Of a DNA stretch of 56,141 bases, positions 31,906 to 44,700 are shown one piece after another. The translations under genes were made by a program, and so were the position numbers. The first letter of the stretch is position 1; each line of letters begins with the position of its first letter. The notes beneath the pieces are model-generated. The model had not been told where the DNA came from, ran no database searches, and saw only the letters and a program-made list of their open reading frames with translations. The stretch is from Priapulus caudatus (taxonomy: Eukaryota > Priapulida > Priapulimorpha > Priapulimorphida > Priapulidae), in assembly GCF_000485595.1 (NCBI RefSeq), contig NW_014577102.1, positions 594,945 to 651,085 on the forward strand, read 5' to 3'.

Positions 31906-32686
31906 GTAATCAAGCCTATGCCTATGCAACTAACCCCACTCTGTGACATTATTACATTAGAAGTTTGAATGAGGGATTCTATATTATGTTGCCATATTTA
32001 TTATTCATCACAATTTTTGAGGTAAAGTTTAAAAAAAAGTACAATATTCTTAGAAATGTTTTTAGGACGTTCAGTAGCATGCTTGAACTTTTTCTGCACT
32101 ACATCAGAATAGAGCAAAAAATATAGATGGGCAGGTAAATGTCACGAAGACACTAAAAATGTACGATGTTCTTAAAAACATTTTAGGATTTTCAAGAGCA
32201 CACTTGGTCTTTTCTGCACCACATCAAGATAGAGAAGAAAAACAAGTAGGTATATATCACGCATGAGCCATAAACCTTCAAACGCATTTTGTGTGCAGTC
32301 TCATCGATACTTGTATGAATGATTATGGTTGTGTATTATTATGATTATATATGACATGTATGATTATATATATATGATTATCATTATAATGTATTAGTAA
32401 TAAGGTCTTCAGTAGTCTGCATGCAGAGGATATTGTAATATCGATGATGCAATAAGTGTCACGGATTTTTATTACATGATGACAGGGGTTTGAAACACCG
32501 CTGCACTCTGTGTAAGAATGTCTCTAGCACACTGAAGGATTATAACAGCCACCTTGAGGAAGCACGGCACGGTAAGGCCTTGCTACAGTTGCGCAAAGCA
32601 CAAGGACGAGAGCCGGCCAAGGTTGATCCGAAAAAAATCAGGTATGCATTGTAGAATGAACGTGCGTGTGCTCATGTATGTATATG

Positions 32687-32743
<57 letters not shown>

Positions 32744-35700
32744 TGTACATACATTATTGTAGTTTGTAATAAAAAAATCCGTGAAACTTGTAAATGAAAC
32801 CCCAAGTATACATAAATCTCTTAATTTCAAGCAATAGTTTTTTGCTTGACCGATGGATATTTACGGACAAATAAATGTGCTTTCTTATATAAATAATAAC
32901 AGAAACTGATTGCTACAGATAAAGAAATATCGAGGAACTTTGTACCGTTGATCATATCACTGAGTCTGTGATCTTGAGGCCACATGTTTTTCCGTAATCT
33001 GTCTATTGTTTTGCTTTCAGGAATACGAGTGCCGTGTCACATGAAGGGCTGCCTCAAAGCGTCAACAACAGAGAGGAACCCGTGGCTGAGAAAAGACAGC
33101 CGTGGCACAACGGCTGGTCAGACTTTCCGAAATATCCCACGAGGCTGAACGAACCACCTCCAAGTTTATTCAACTTAAGATTTGATCATTATAGCAGAGG
33201 AGGTCCACGTGATGATGAATTAAGACTAGGTAGAACACCACCAACACAGCAGATTTATTGGAACGACGGTGCCATGCACCAGAACTCCAGAAATCCGGGC
33301 AGGGAGTGGATGAAAAGGAACAGTGCAGACAGAGGTCGTGGCTGGGGTAACGCTGCGTCTAAACACAGCCTGTCGTGGTGGAACCAGAACACTGGACACG
33401 GTGCTCCTGGTTGTGGCGGCGGCGGCAGTGGTAATACCTACTGGCAACGTTGGTCGAACCCCCAAGACTATCATCACCAGCAAAACGACGCAGCCTACGA
33501 GAGGAGACGCGGAGACGAGGGATGGCAGCAGCCTCATTACGACAGCAGAGGCACCACGGCTCCGCGCGACCCATTCTACCAAGACAGGTCATACGCGCCG
33601 CTTTTCACCGACTTCGGGCCGCGATCGCAGGCCGCTGCAACACGAAATATCGAGCGCGAGTCTATCAGAAAGCCACCACTACTCGCTACACCGGTGCGAA
33701 GCGAACCCGCGGGTGTTAATTCCCACTCACGCGATAACGGATCGCAGTTTTTGGCAGACAGCAGGCAAGAGAGACTCGGCATTTCGAACGAACGAGCGGA
33801 GAAGGTTTGCGCGAGTGGTGCATGTGAGACGTCGGGCGGGGGTCGGCGGCCGGTGGGGGCGGCAGACAGCAGGCAAGAGAGACTCGCCGTTTCGAACGAA
33901 CGGACGGAGAAAGTTCGCGCAAGTGGAGGTCGACAGAATGCGGGGTCGGCAGGGGAGGAGCACAGCAGTGTGGTGTCAAGCACCAACGATTTGTTCTTCA
34001 TAGACACGAAGGGAGATCCGACGATGCGCAGCGCGCGTCCTGAGGAGAAACAACGCGAAGAGAAGCTGACGAAAAGTAGCAGAGCGCAGCCGAAACAACA
34101 GTCGAAGAAAACCCGCGCCTCTCCCACCTTGAAACAGGAGAAATGTAAGAGAACGAACGCGGAGGTCAAAGGCGGGGCGCGCACGGCAGTACGTCCCACG
34201 AAAGTTCCCCGCTCTGCGAGTCGCCAGAAAGGGAGTAGCTCTGAGGGAAGCGGAGTGACGGATGTTGCCTTGCAGCGCAGAGGGAAAGAGTTAAGAAAGG
34301 GCAGCAACGGGAAGAGCGGGGAGGCTGCCGTAGCGTGCAAACCGGGGAAGATCGCAGAATGCGCGACGACGGCAGGCGAAGTGGGAAAGCCCACGAATGA
34401 GGTCACGCAGCCCGAGAAACGGATGCAGGAGATCGGTAAAGACACGAGAAGAACAGAGGGTTTCGTAGCGACCACGGTAGTGAAACGTGAGATGGAGGAG
34501 CAGCACGGGAGGAGGGACACGGAGGAGAGCAGTGGAAGAGAAGAAGAAGACGAGTGCAGGAAGAAGGAGGTTGCAGAGAGAAGAGCAGTGGTGAGAGCTG
34601 TGAAGAAACCGGTAACGAAAGCTGAGCTGATGAAGATGGTCACGATGCCTCGATCACGGATGCAACGCATGCAGCTCACACACTTCGTCAAGGTTGGTTG
34701 GCTGTATCAGAATATCTAAGTCGTTCGCAAGCATGTGAATGGGTTTGTCATCGTACGCCTGTGCAGTGTGTCTTTCCTGCTACCTCATTTCTAATCGCTT
34801 CTGTTTCTTCAGTTGGCCACATGCATTAATTTGCATGCATTACTTTTTCCTGCATTGAATAGTTGGACATTCTGTACCTTGGGCAAATTGTAACTCGTGG
34901 GCAGTGTAAATCCTTCAGGCTTTACTAGCAGGACACCATTCAGTAACCTAGTCATAAAGATCATTGAAGTAGATGTTATAAATGGTCAATAAATTATTAA
35001 TGCATGATGGGTACTTTCCCTTGTAAAGTGGTGCACTGCATTTCGCTCGCTATTTCTATGCATTCTCATGGCATTCTTGTTGTCATTTTCTTTTTTTTGA
35101 AATAGTGTATTTAAACTGCATATATTAGAGGAAGAGGAAAGGGAAGAGTTGAAGGGAAAAAATCACGATTGAAGTAATGCCATTGATAATTACAGTGCTA
35201 CACAGCCAGCAAGAAAATGTCACTACCACGTTTCAACATCAATATGGGCACGTCGGAAATGGTCCTCGATTCGGCTGGGCAGCGGTGTTCGGCGAAGAAA
35301 GAAGCCATGGTATCCGAGGAGATGTTAGAACTGCCTGCAGAGTTTGCTGATTTAGGTATGGTTATTTTTAGTCATCGACTCGATAGAGATGACTATGAGC
35401 AATTGTGTAGGTCGTTAGCTCCACAATAGTGCCACAACAGGTTGTACATTTCGCACATGCGTTTCTGAATGCCCCAGAAATTTTCATTGTTGAACGTGTG
35501 TTGACGCCTGTTTTAGCGGATCTAGAGTTGCCAGACAGCATCTGGAGCGAAATACAGGACATACTGCAGCAGGAATCGTCCGGGTTTACGGAAGAATCTT
35601 CGTCTGACAGTAACATGCCCGCGCACAATTCTGAACAGGTTTGTGGTCAGCACATAAGTACTATAGCTATATATATATAGAGAGAGCATTATTTAATAGT

Positions 35701-38700
35701 TACCTAGATGCCAAGCAGTTTCAACAACGGGAAGTTATAGGTAACTAAATATACTATATAACTATATAGGAAATAGGTATATTCAGGAAGATATATAGGT
35801 AACATTCTAAGTGTGTTCTAACTCGTGAAATTAACATTTTGTGCCCGTTCACTTCAGCACACAACTTCCAATTTTTGAGTTACGCATTAATATTATCAAG
35901 AGCTAATAAATACCTAGAGTGTACAACGGAAAAACGGGAAAATAGTGCTATTTCACGGCAATATTATTCTACTTTGCCTGCGAGTCTAGAATAATTTTAT
36001 GGTATTGCATTAAGCAGAATTGTTTGCTCTCTAAAACAAGACCAACCGCTTGTCAATACGATACTCCTAGGCTGAGATATTGGCTCGTAAACTTCCCCTC
36101 CCACAGGCCTCACGGCACCTTGCATCCACAATATTCACTATCCTTCTCGCCTTTTGCGGGTTAGGAAAGTGGCTTCGTGAGAGTTCGGTTTTTTCCGCGA
36201 TAACTGTATGAATGAACGGCGTTTCGGTTATCATCGGTGACTTTCGGGGGCATCGCCTATGCCCTTATCTCCCATTGTCTTTCCTAGCATGGCTAATGCC
36301 CGTCATGATGGGGCCGGCAATGTTTTCTAAATTAAGTCTCTGCAACGCAGCTCAGTTACTATATGGTGTAGTAAGAGTACCAAATTTTAGATAGCCAGAA
36401 TCTGGTTATTAAAATCTTATTAATAGATTTAGATATCTGGAAAACGATAGCCAGACCCGCAAAAGGCGAGAAGGATAGTGAATATTGTGGATGCGAGGTG
36501 ACGTGAGGCCTGTGGGAGGCATGATTACGCTCCAATATCTCGGCCTAGGAGTATCGTAGAGACAAGCGGTTGGTCTTATTTTAGAGAGCAAAGAATGCTG
36601 CTTAACGCAAAACCATGAACTTAGTCTAGAACTGCTTACAAAGTAGAATAATATTGTAGTGAAATAGCAATATTTCCCCGTTTTCCCGTTGTACACTCTA
36701 GGTATTTATTAGCTCTTGATATTATGCAGTGACATGTTTGAATTGCATCCGGTGTTAGTACGTAATTTTGCCGCAGCCGCGATTTAACGTTTTGCCCGCA
36801 CACACCAGGTGGCACTGGCGAGGGCTCGTGCACCGGCTGCGGCCGTCGCCGCTGTGGGTGTCTCGGTGAAGATGGAGGATCCTGGGGAGGATAACGATTA
36901 CTCCATGCTGGATGAGTATCTGATGATGGAAGCTGAGTCCGGGGGCCACGGCGACAGTGGAGGAGGCACACCGCTACACGCTCTCCCCATCACAGGTTGT
37001 ATGCAGTTTGTTCATCCAGTGAACTCTACGATCGGTGAATTAGATTGTTATTCTCACTCTTGTATATCAGATCAGTGAAATAGCAAGGAAGATTAGAAGT
37101 AATCTGATTGTTAAGAGCAAGAGACAACGTGACATATAATATAATGTATGCGACATGCCAATCGAAAGAGCCCGCGTCATTTTCAGGTCAGATCAGATCA
37201 GATCAGTGAATTAGCGAGTCAAGAGTATGAGAGTAAGATTAGGAAGAGAATCAGATTGTTAAGAGTTAGAGACAACGTGACATATAATATAACGTATGCG
37301 GCATGCAAATCGAAAGCGCGCGCGTCATTTTTGTTAACTTGCATGTCTAAAGTAGCAAACACGTTTGTTAAAAGTGCGTAGTCACGTACGTGTCATGTTA
37401 AATCGTCTTGATCACATCGAGAAGGTTTGAAAATTGCATTTTTTAAACTGCAGCGTTATCTTTTAGGGAAGATGGCCGACGCTCCATCGGCTACAAATCA
37501 GCACGGTACGATCAGCGAGGGAAACAAGCGCGCATCCAAGGGTCCGCCGCCTGCCGTCTGTTCCTCGACCAGCATCGACGCGGAGGGGAAGACCGGGCTT
37601 CCTGTCGTCGCGGTGATGGAGGGGCCGCCAGGGGACGCCGGCTTGGATGGCAGCGACAAGATGGAGGCGGCACTGAGCATTGAGGCTCTCCTCTCAGCGG
37701 AACTCACGGAGTTTTCGGGCGGCGTCGATGTCTGGGACGCATCGACAAAGCCGGCGAGTCAGCCGCCCGCGGATCGAAAAGCGAATCTGAAGGTGGATCC
37801 TGATTCGGCGGAAAGTCGGATGGTGCCGCCTCGCAACAGCAGCGCCCCCTGCCCGGGCTCGCGCGATTTCAACACGGTCATCGCGTGCATAAAGCGTGAG
37901 CTGAAGGAGGATGCCTGCGAGAGTGAGGCGGGGGTCTCTCTCATGGAGGAAGAGGACATCACGACGACGTCTGGCCGGCGGGAGAGAGCCCCGGATGCGC
38001 GGGAAGCGTCCGGTGCTATCCGCGTGCGAAGCAGCGTCAATGCAACTCTTCCTGCAGGCGCAGTAGATCAGACATCTTCTGCAGGAGACCAGAGTACACC
38101 GAACAGCGAAACTGCTGGGACGACTTCGCCATTCGTAGACAACACGTGTGATTCCCACAGTAGAGGTGCGTCCGTATACCATACTAGCGCATATACATCA
38201 CAGCATGCGGCTGGCTCCACTACACACGGAACCCCCAACAGCACTGCGGTGGGGTCGCAAGGTGGTGCCGATACATCGCGTGACGCACGCACACGCGATC
38301 TACCGACGCCGCCGACGCCACGTACGGTCGACTCGCCGGTTTCCGCCACTGGGGGCGCCAGCGTTGCTCGTCGCGCGGGAAGCGTCGATGGGCGGGCATT
38401 GCTCTCTGACGAACAAGCGAACGCTCGCAGCATTCTCGCGTCTCCGCCGCTGAGCGAGGGGCAGGCGAGTCACGGTGACCGGCTGCTGATGATATCCGTG
38501 GAGGAGGAGGAGGCGAAGGAGGAGAGGAGGGCAGCGGAGATGCACCACACTTACCTTAACGCCGTGCTGAAACAAACGGAGGAAGCAATCCGAGAAAACA
38601 AGGCCAAGATGGATTCGGTATTTATTTATTTCTTCTTATCTATTTATTGTTTTATATTTATTTCGGTATGTCCGCTGATTTAAAAAAATATTTTTGAGCG

Positions 38701-41700
38701 TGTTGCGCATTCCTGAAATGCTTGAATCATATCTAAGACTGACTATCATAGTGCTTCTTATGTGGTCTGTTAAGAAATGCAGATGAAAGTTACATTAGAT
38801 AAAGGAAGGGTGGTAAAGTGAAGGCGTGTAAGTGTGAAGTAAAGGAATTTACCGCTCTTTATACCAGAGTACTTTATTGTTTTGCCAGTTGATACAACGA
38901 GAGAGTGAGCTGCATCAGGAAAGAAAGCAAATCGTGCAAGGTGAGTATTTTCTACAATGTAGAATAGTGATGTCACGATCATCGATTATACTCGATCATC
39001 GGTTGAACAGTGGCTCGAACCAAGCGCTTAGTGATGTCACGATCATCGATTATACTCGATCATCGGTTGAACAGTGAGCTATCGGGCGCTCTCCTAATTA
39101 TTATATAGTTATTCTTGTCATCTTAATTCTCTTTATTATAGATGTTTGTGCACAGCGGCGTGCGCGCGGTATACTTGTGTGTTAATTGCAGCTGGAGGAG
39201 CATCTGAACGACATTTACAGAAAATTATTGGCAATAATTAATGTGCTAAAGAGAGTAGAGAAACATTAAGACTTTGTTTGGTAGTAAACACATTTCGTGT
39301 TTATTTACCATAATTTTACTATTAAAAAGTTCTAAGTGCCTGTGGCTGCGGCGGCCTGACAAGACAGATGTGACGTCATGAGCGAGTGTCGTCCACAGGC
39401 GTTACTAAATATGCCGTGGACCCGTGGTTGTTGATGTACTTTGATTCCAGCGATCAATAAAAGGCCACAAATTTCAAACACTTTTGTTTTCACAATAAAT
39501 TTTCATTTTATTTTACATGTACACTTTATAAAAAATGGTGATGCGCCGCAACCAACACATGTCGCAGCCCGCCACAACTTTTTTCCTGTTTTTGCGACCG
39601 CGAAAAAACGGCGATGGACAGGATGTTATAGCGGTGGCAGTACCATCGCGCTAACCAAAGCGGAAACTCGAAACCCCAGCGTGAACAAAGTTGAAGATGC
39701 ACACAAACATGCGGCGTGTGAGTGCGAACTACAAAATACAAGATTATGTAAATTTAAAGTACATCTGAGGTAGGGAATTACTAGTACTACATAAGAATAA
39801 ATGTACAGAACGGAACATGTGAATTCTCCACGTTCACAGTTTGTTACCTGTGTCAGTTCGTGGTCAAATAGTGAAACACTTTGAATCAACAACAGTACAC
39901 TGTACAGTAGGCCTAGTCACGAGTCATAGGGTCTACCGTCTATGTCCCCCAGGGTACTGCCAGAACGTACCCTGGGCGCTGGTACGGTCGCCGTATAACC
40001 GGAACGACCACTGGTCACTTAATGGTTAAGATTAGGTTTCGTGTGTTAGGGCGGGTGCTGTAAGGCGACTCCCGAGAAACTCCGTTAGTGGAGTAGGCGA
40101 GGTACGTCCGGCATAAATGACTTAGATAGTACCAGGGACGTTCCGCAGTACACCGCGGCTGGAGCATGACGACCCCTCTTCAGCCAAACAGTACTTATAG
40201 GCTCCCCTAGAGCGCTAGTAACTGCTGAGAGGGTCTATGTCCCCCCAGGTACTAGCGGAAACGTCACCCTGGGTACGGTACCAGTAACCGGTATACGCGT
40301 CCGGCATGTGACCCTGGGAAGAGAGAGACCCTCTATGAGCCCTAGTACTAGTAGCAAGGGTCCTCCCAACTACGTGCGCGCTACATATTATTAGGCGCTG
40401 GCGCCATTCGTAAATTACGTCGGCCCGTTTCAAATCGTTAGAACGCCCCGTTTAATTAGCTCGTCCGCCCGATTCAAATTCCACGACCACAATAAAAAAG
40501 TTTCAGCACGAGCTTGCATGGAACAGAGATGTCGCAGTGCAAGAATTCCCATCCGCGAGGACACCTTCTCGGAAGTGCTCGTGTATATTTTATCAAAGTA
40601 TCCGAACGCAGCACTGCAGACTCAAGCACACAATACACAACAGTTAGCCTGTCCGCGAACCCCAACACTAACCTGTACAAACGCCGACTGCGGCTATCTA
40701 TATATACAAGAACGCCGCCCCCAAATACCGTCCTATGGTGTGGTGGCAGATTTTACGCATTAATTTAGTGTACGGTAAAGAAAACACGCCCGCCCGGACC
40801 GGACTCGGGCCCCTAGATATCCAGCCCTTCCTTCCCCCCTTGTAGCCCCCCACACCACCTCCCCTCCCACTGTTTCAATTTCATACGCTGGGAGGAACCC
40901 TGAGTAGTAGCTATTCTCAACACGAACCTTTCTCCGCGCTCATCGCTGGAACTTACTATGCTATCCACATAAACCTGTATTAAAGTAATATAACGTGTTA
41001 CAAAATTCGACAGTGAGGGCGGCGGATATGTTGAGCGCCATTTCTGAGTTGACCCTTGTGACGTACGCACTTCCCCAACTGCACATATGCGGCTCGGATG
41101 GTGCCCGAGGCATCACGCGCAGAGAGGTGGCCGAACGCTATGGCCATCAACGCGCAAGTCTATCATCATGATTTTGTAAACACGGACGCCTCGTGACTGA
41201 AGGAACTTGTCTGTTCCAGCTGTCCTCAGAGCGTTTCTGTGATAGTACGTGTGATTTAATCTCTAACTTTTCACATGTTTTAAGTCTGTGGCCCTGGTAC
41301 GTTACACCTTGCTGACACCGATCCATGCATCGAGGCGTCCAAAACATACGTGCCGCGACAAATGTTATACGTCAGTGCGCTTGACTCCTGGATCGACGCG
41401 ATTCTACGGGCAGCGTAAATGATACGTTGATGCACATATCATCACAACTGATTTCAAGTCTTCGCTTGTAATGTAACCAGGGCTAGTGACAATTGGACAA
41501 AACTCCATACGCACAATTTGGCTATAAGGTAACCTGTACCGATCTAACACGTAACACGAAAGCTGCTAGTTTTGTAGCCAACCCCACCCTCTAGCGATTA
41601 CCGTCAACAATTGCAAATCGATGGCCTATTATTCCTTTAAATACAGAGTATTGTGATCCATAGTAAGTCCCAAATAGTGAGGAAAGGTTCGCTGTTGTAG

Positions 41701-44700
41701 AATAACACCCAATTGGAAGTTTGCTAGTCTCGAAAAACGGCAACCCTAAAACTGAATCAGCTCAGGGCTCCTCCAAAGAAAAGCATTCGCCTCGCGTTGG
41801 ACCCTACTCTTGTTGGGTACACTTATTGTATCTAGACACATCCAACTTCCAAAAAACAACACTAGGCACGTTGAGCGTTCAATAGTAAATAAATGCTTAA
41901 ATCAATACGAAATCTATGTACTTACCCCAAGTCCTTAATGCTTTCTCTACCATTCTTTCTACACTAGTTAATTGCATCGACAATTTCCTGTAAAGCGCGC
42001 CAAATGGTCCATCTGCAACCAAACGCTGGCTCGCCGCTGCACACTGACAGTGACACAAATCAGAGTAATATATAAAAATATAGTACAAGGGTGCGAAATT
42101 AACGGGAGTCGCGTAGTCGAAATACTTCCTGATATTACTGTCGACTCCGCTAACGCGGCACACCAGAATTGTACTATTGCTGGATGCCGGGGGCTGTTGG
42201 GGATATAGGTATCGGAATTATATGCAGTGTTATTGTTTTCCCAGCGTGCTAGAAATAAATGTGTCTCATGCGGCGAACTATGCAGCTGAATTTTAGGGCG
42301 CTGTCGTGCCGTCGTGTTCCTGAGTGATATTGAAGCGAACAAGTGCTGTTACTGTCTTGCCCTAATACCCCCAAACAGCAGCCCCCGAGCGTTGTCCCGT
42401 AGTAAAACAAATCTGGTGGCTGCCCGCGCTATAGTCAAGCGTTTAGTCCGGAGAGATGCAAAATCACCGGGGAAAAACTTGTGTGAAACCGGGTCGATTC
42501 CAAATAACTTTTTGAAGAACACAGTGAACGGTTCTCAGTGTAAACTAGTAACGCAGTGTTCATAGTGATTTAACAGGAGACCAATTTGCAATCCCTTATT
42601 GCAATATATGTGTAAAGGAGTTTGATTACACCAATCTATCGTCTATACCCACATGTAATTTGTCACCCAGATAGCTTAATTAAGTATTTACACATCAACA
42701 GGCTATTACGCAAATTTGAAACGCGCCGATGACACCCTGCGACGCCGTGGGCTGCCCACCGTGACGTGGAAAAACCTTGCGTATCCTTGCATTTTTATTT
42801 CTGGGCAGAAGTACGCGTGGTGAGAGCTAATCACAAACGTGCAATATAGTTTATACCTACAATTGTCATTTGTATAAGGTCGAAACGATATTATTTAGGG
42901 CAAATTTATTCGCATGATAACAGAGCTGAAACTATATGTCGTTTATAAGATATTACAATCCTTTTGCTTGAAACCTGAACTAAAATAGAGAAATACCTCG
43001 CTCGGTACGTTACTGTTAAGCCCTTGGCTGAAAGTGTTTTGCGCAACCTTTCTACTAGATCGTGCGCTGTTGATGGCGCCACCGGTCGTGTAATCAAACG
43101 TAGGCGTGAGTTTTAAAACAATAAATAAATAAACATAAATTTCTAATGGTATTGAAGCCATGAAACCTTTTTATGTCAGCGCAAATAGTACACCTAAATT
43201 AGCTGAAAAAACCCTAGAAGCCTAGACGCTACCTGTTCCTTAACATTATATTAGTGTCCCCTTGGGAAAACGTGCGATGTGCATAACAAGACTATCGTAG
43301 CACGCACGGCCAACACCACAACTATTCCATTTTCAGGAGAGCTTCCCAAAGGAGCATTGTACAGTTGGTCTGCACTGAACAGCATCAACTCTTTGTCTGT
43401 TATAATTAAGAGATGAATTGCTTCAGATGGGGAAAGTCCAAACGTCATTGTGAAATCTGTCATGTTAACTTTGACAGGAGAGAGGTAATCAAGCCATATA
43501 CTATGAACTAAACCCCTGACTCTGTGAGCATTATATCATTAGAGAGTTTGAATGAGTGATCTCTCCTATATTAGTTGCCATATGTTATTATCTCATTGCC
43601 AGCAATTTTGAGGTCCAGTTACAAAAAACAGTACACATGATCTGAGAATGTTTTAGCTGTCAGTTACATGCGTTGAATTTTTTGATAACTCAGTGAACTA
43701 GACGCCAACAGCTGCGTTAAAATAATTGGGGCCATAAAGTCACAGAATCAACCCAAGTAAAATTTAACGATGCGCGCTTGCGCTAAAGTGTCGCTCACAT
43801 TTTAGGATTTTATCCAGAGCACATCCACATTGGTCTTTTCCTGCAGTCCCACAATCAAGATAGCACGACAAAACAAGTTAAGGTATGAGTTATAATCACC
43901 ACTACCAGACCCGTCTTCAATCAAAACTGGGATGCATTTGTGTCTCTGCCATTCCATTCGTGCTTGTATGAATGAACTTGTACTTATACCATGCGGATTC
44001 ATAACTAAAATGACCTTATTGCTAGGAGATAATATATATGATCTATCATGATTATGTAGATCAGTAATAAGGTCTCAGCCACTCTGGTGCATGCAGACCG
44101 ATTATTCGTAATATCGATGATGCAATATAAGGCCCGCACTACACGCGATTGTTTTATACAGCTCCGTACGCGCGATGTTAGTGGAAAACGCGACAGGTTA
44201 TGAACACCGCTCGCACTCTGTTCTAAGAAGATGGTCCTAGCACACTGATGGAGGAGCTATATAAGCCACCTTTGAGGGAGACACCGACACGGTAAGGCTT
44301 GCCTACAGGTGTCTGTAAGCAGCGCTCAAGGACGGAGAATCACCGCACGTCGCAAATTGACATGGAGCCCCGCCCGAAGGTTGGACTCTGAAAAAGATTG
44401 CGCGTATGATGTCAGAGAGAACGGCGCTGTGCTCATGTATGGTATAGTATCGGAGGATACCTATATANNNNNNNNNNNNNNNNNNNNNNNNNGGATACTT
44501 TCCCTTGTAAAGTGGTGACGCTGCATTTTCGCTCGGCTATTTCTATGTAGTTCTCGTGGATTCTTGTTGTATTTTCTTTTTTTTTTGAAATAGTGTATTA
44601 AGAAACCTTAAATGCATTATATTAGATGGAAGAGGAAAGAAGAGTTTAAAGAGGAAAAATCACGATTTGACAGTAATGCCATTGATAGATATACAAGTGC

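Noticed and set aside
33576-34691. 371-codon minus-strand open frame opposite ZNF106 exon 4
   Set aside because: It is a shadow of a long Lys/Glu/Arg-rich coding exon; its Ser/Leu/Phe-rich composition is what the complement of such codons yields.
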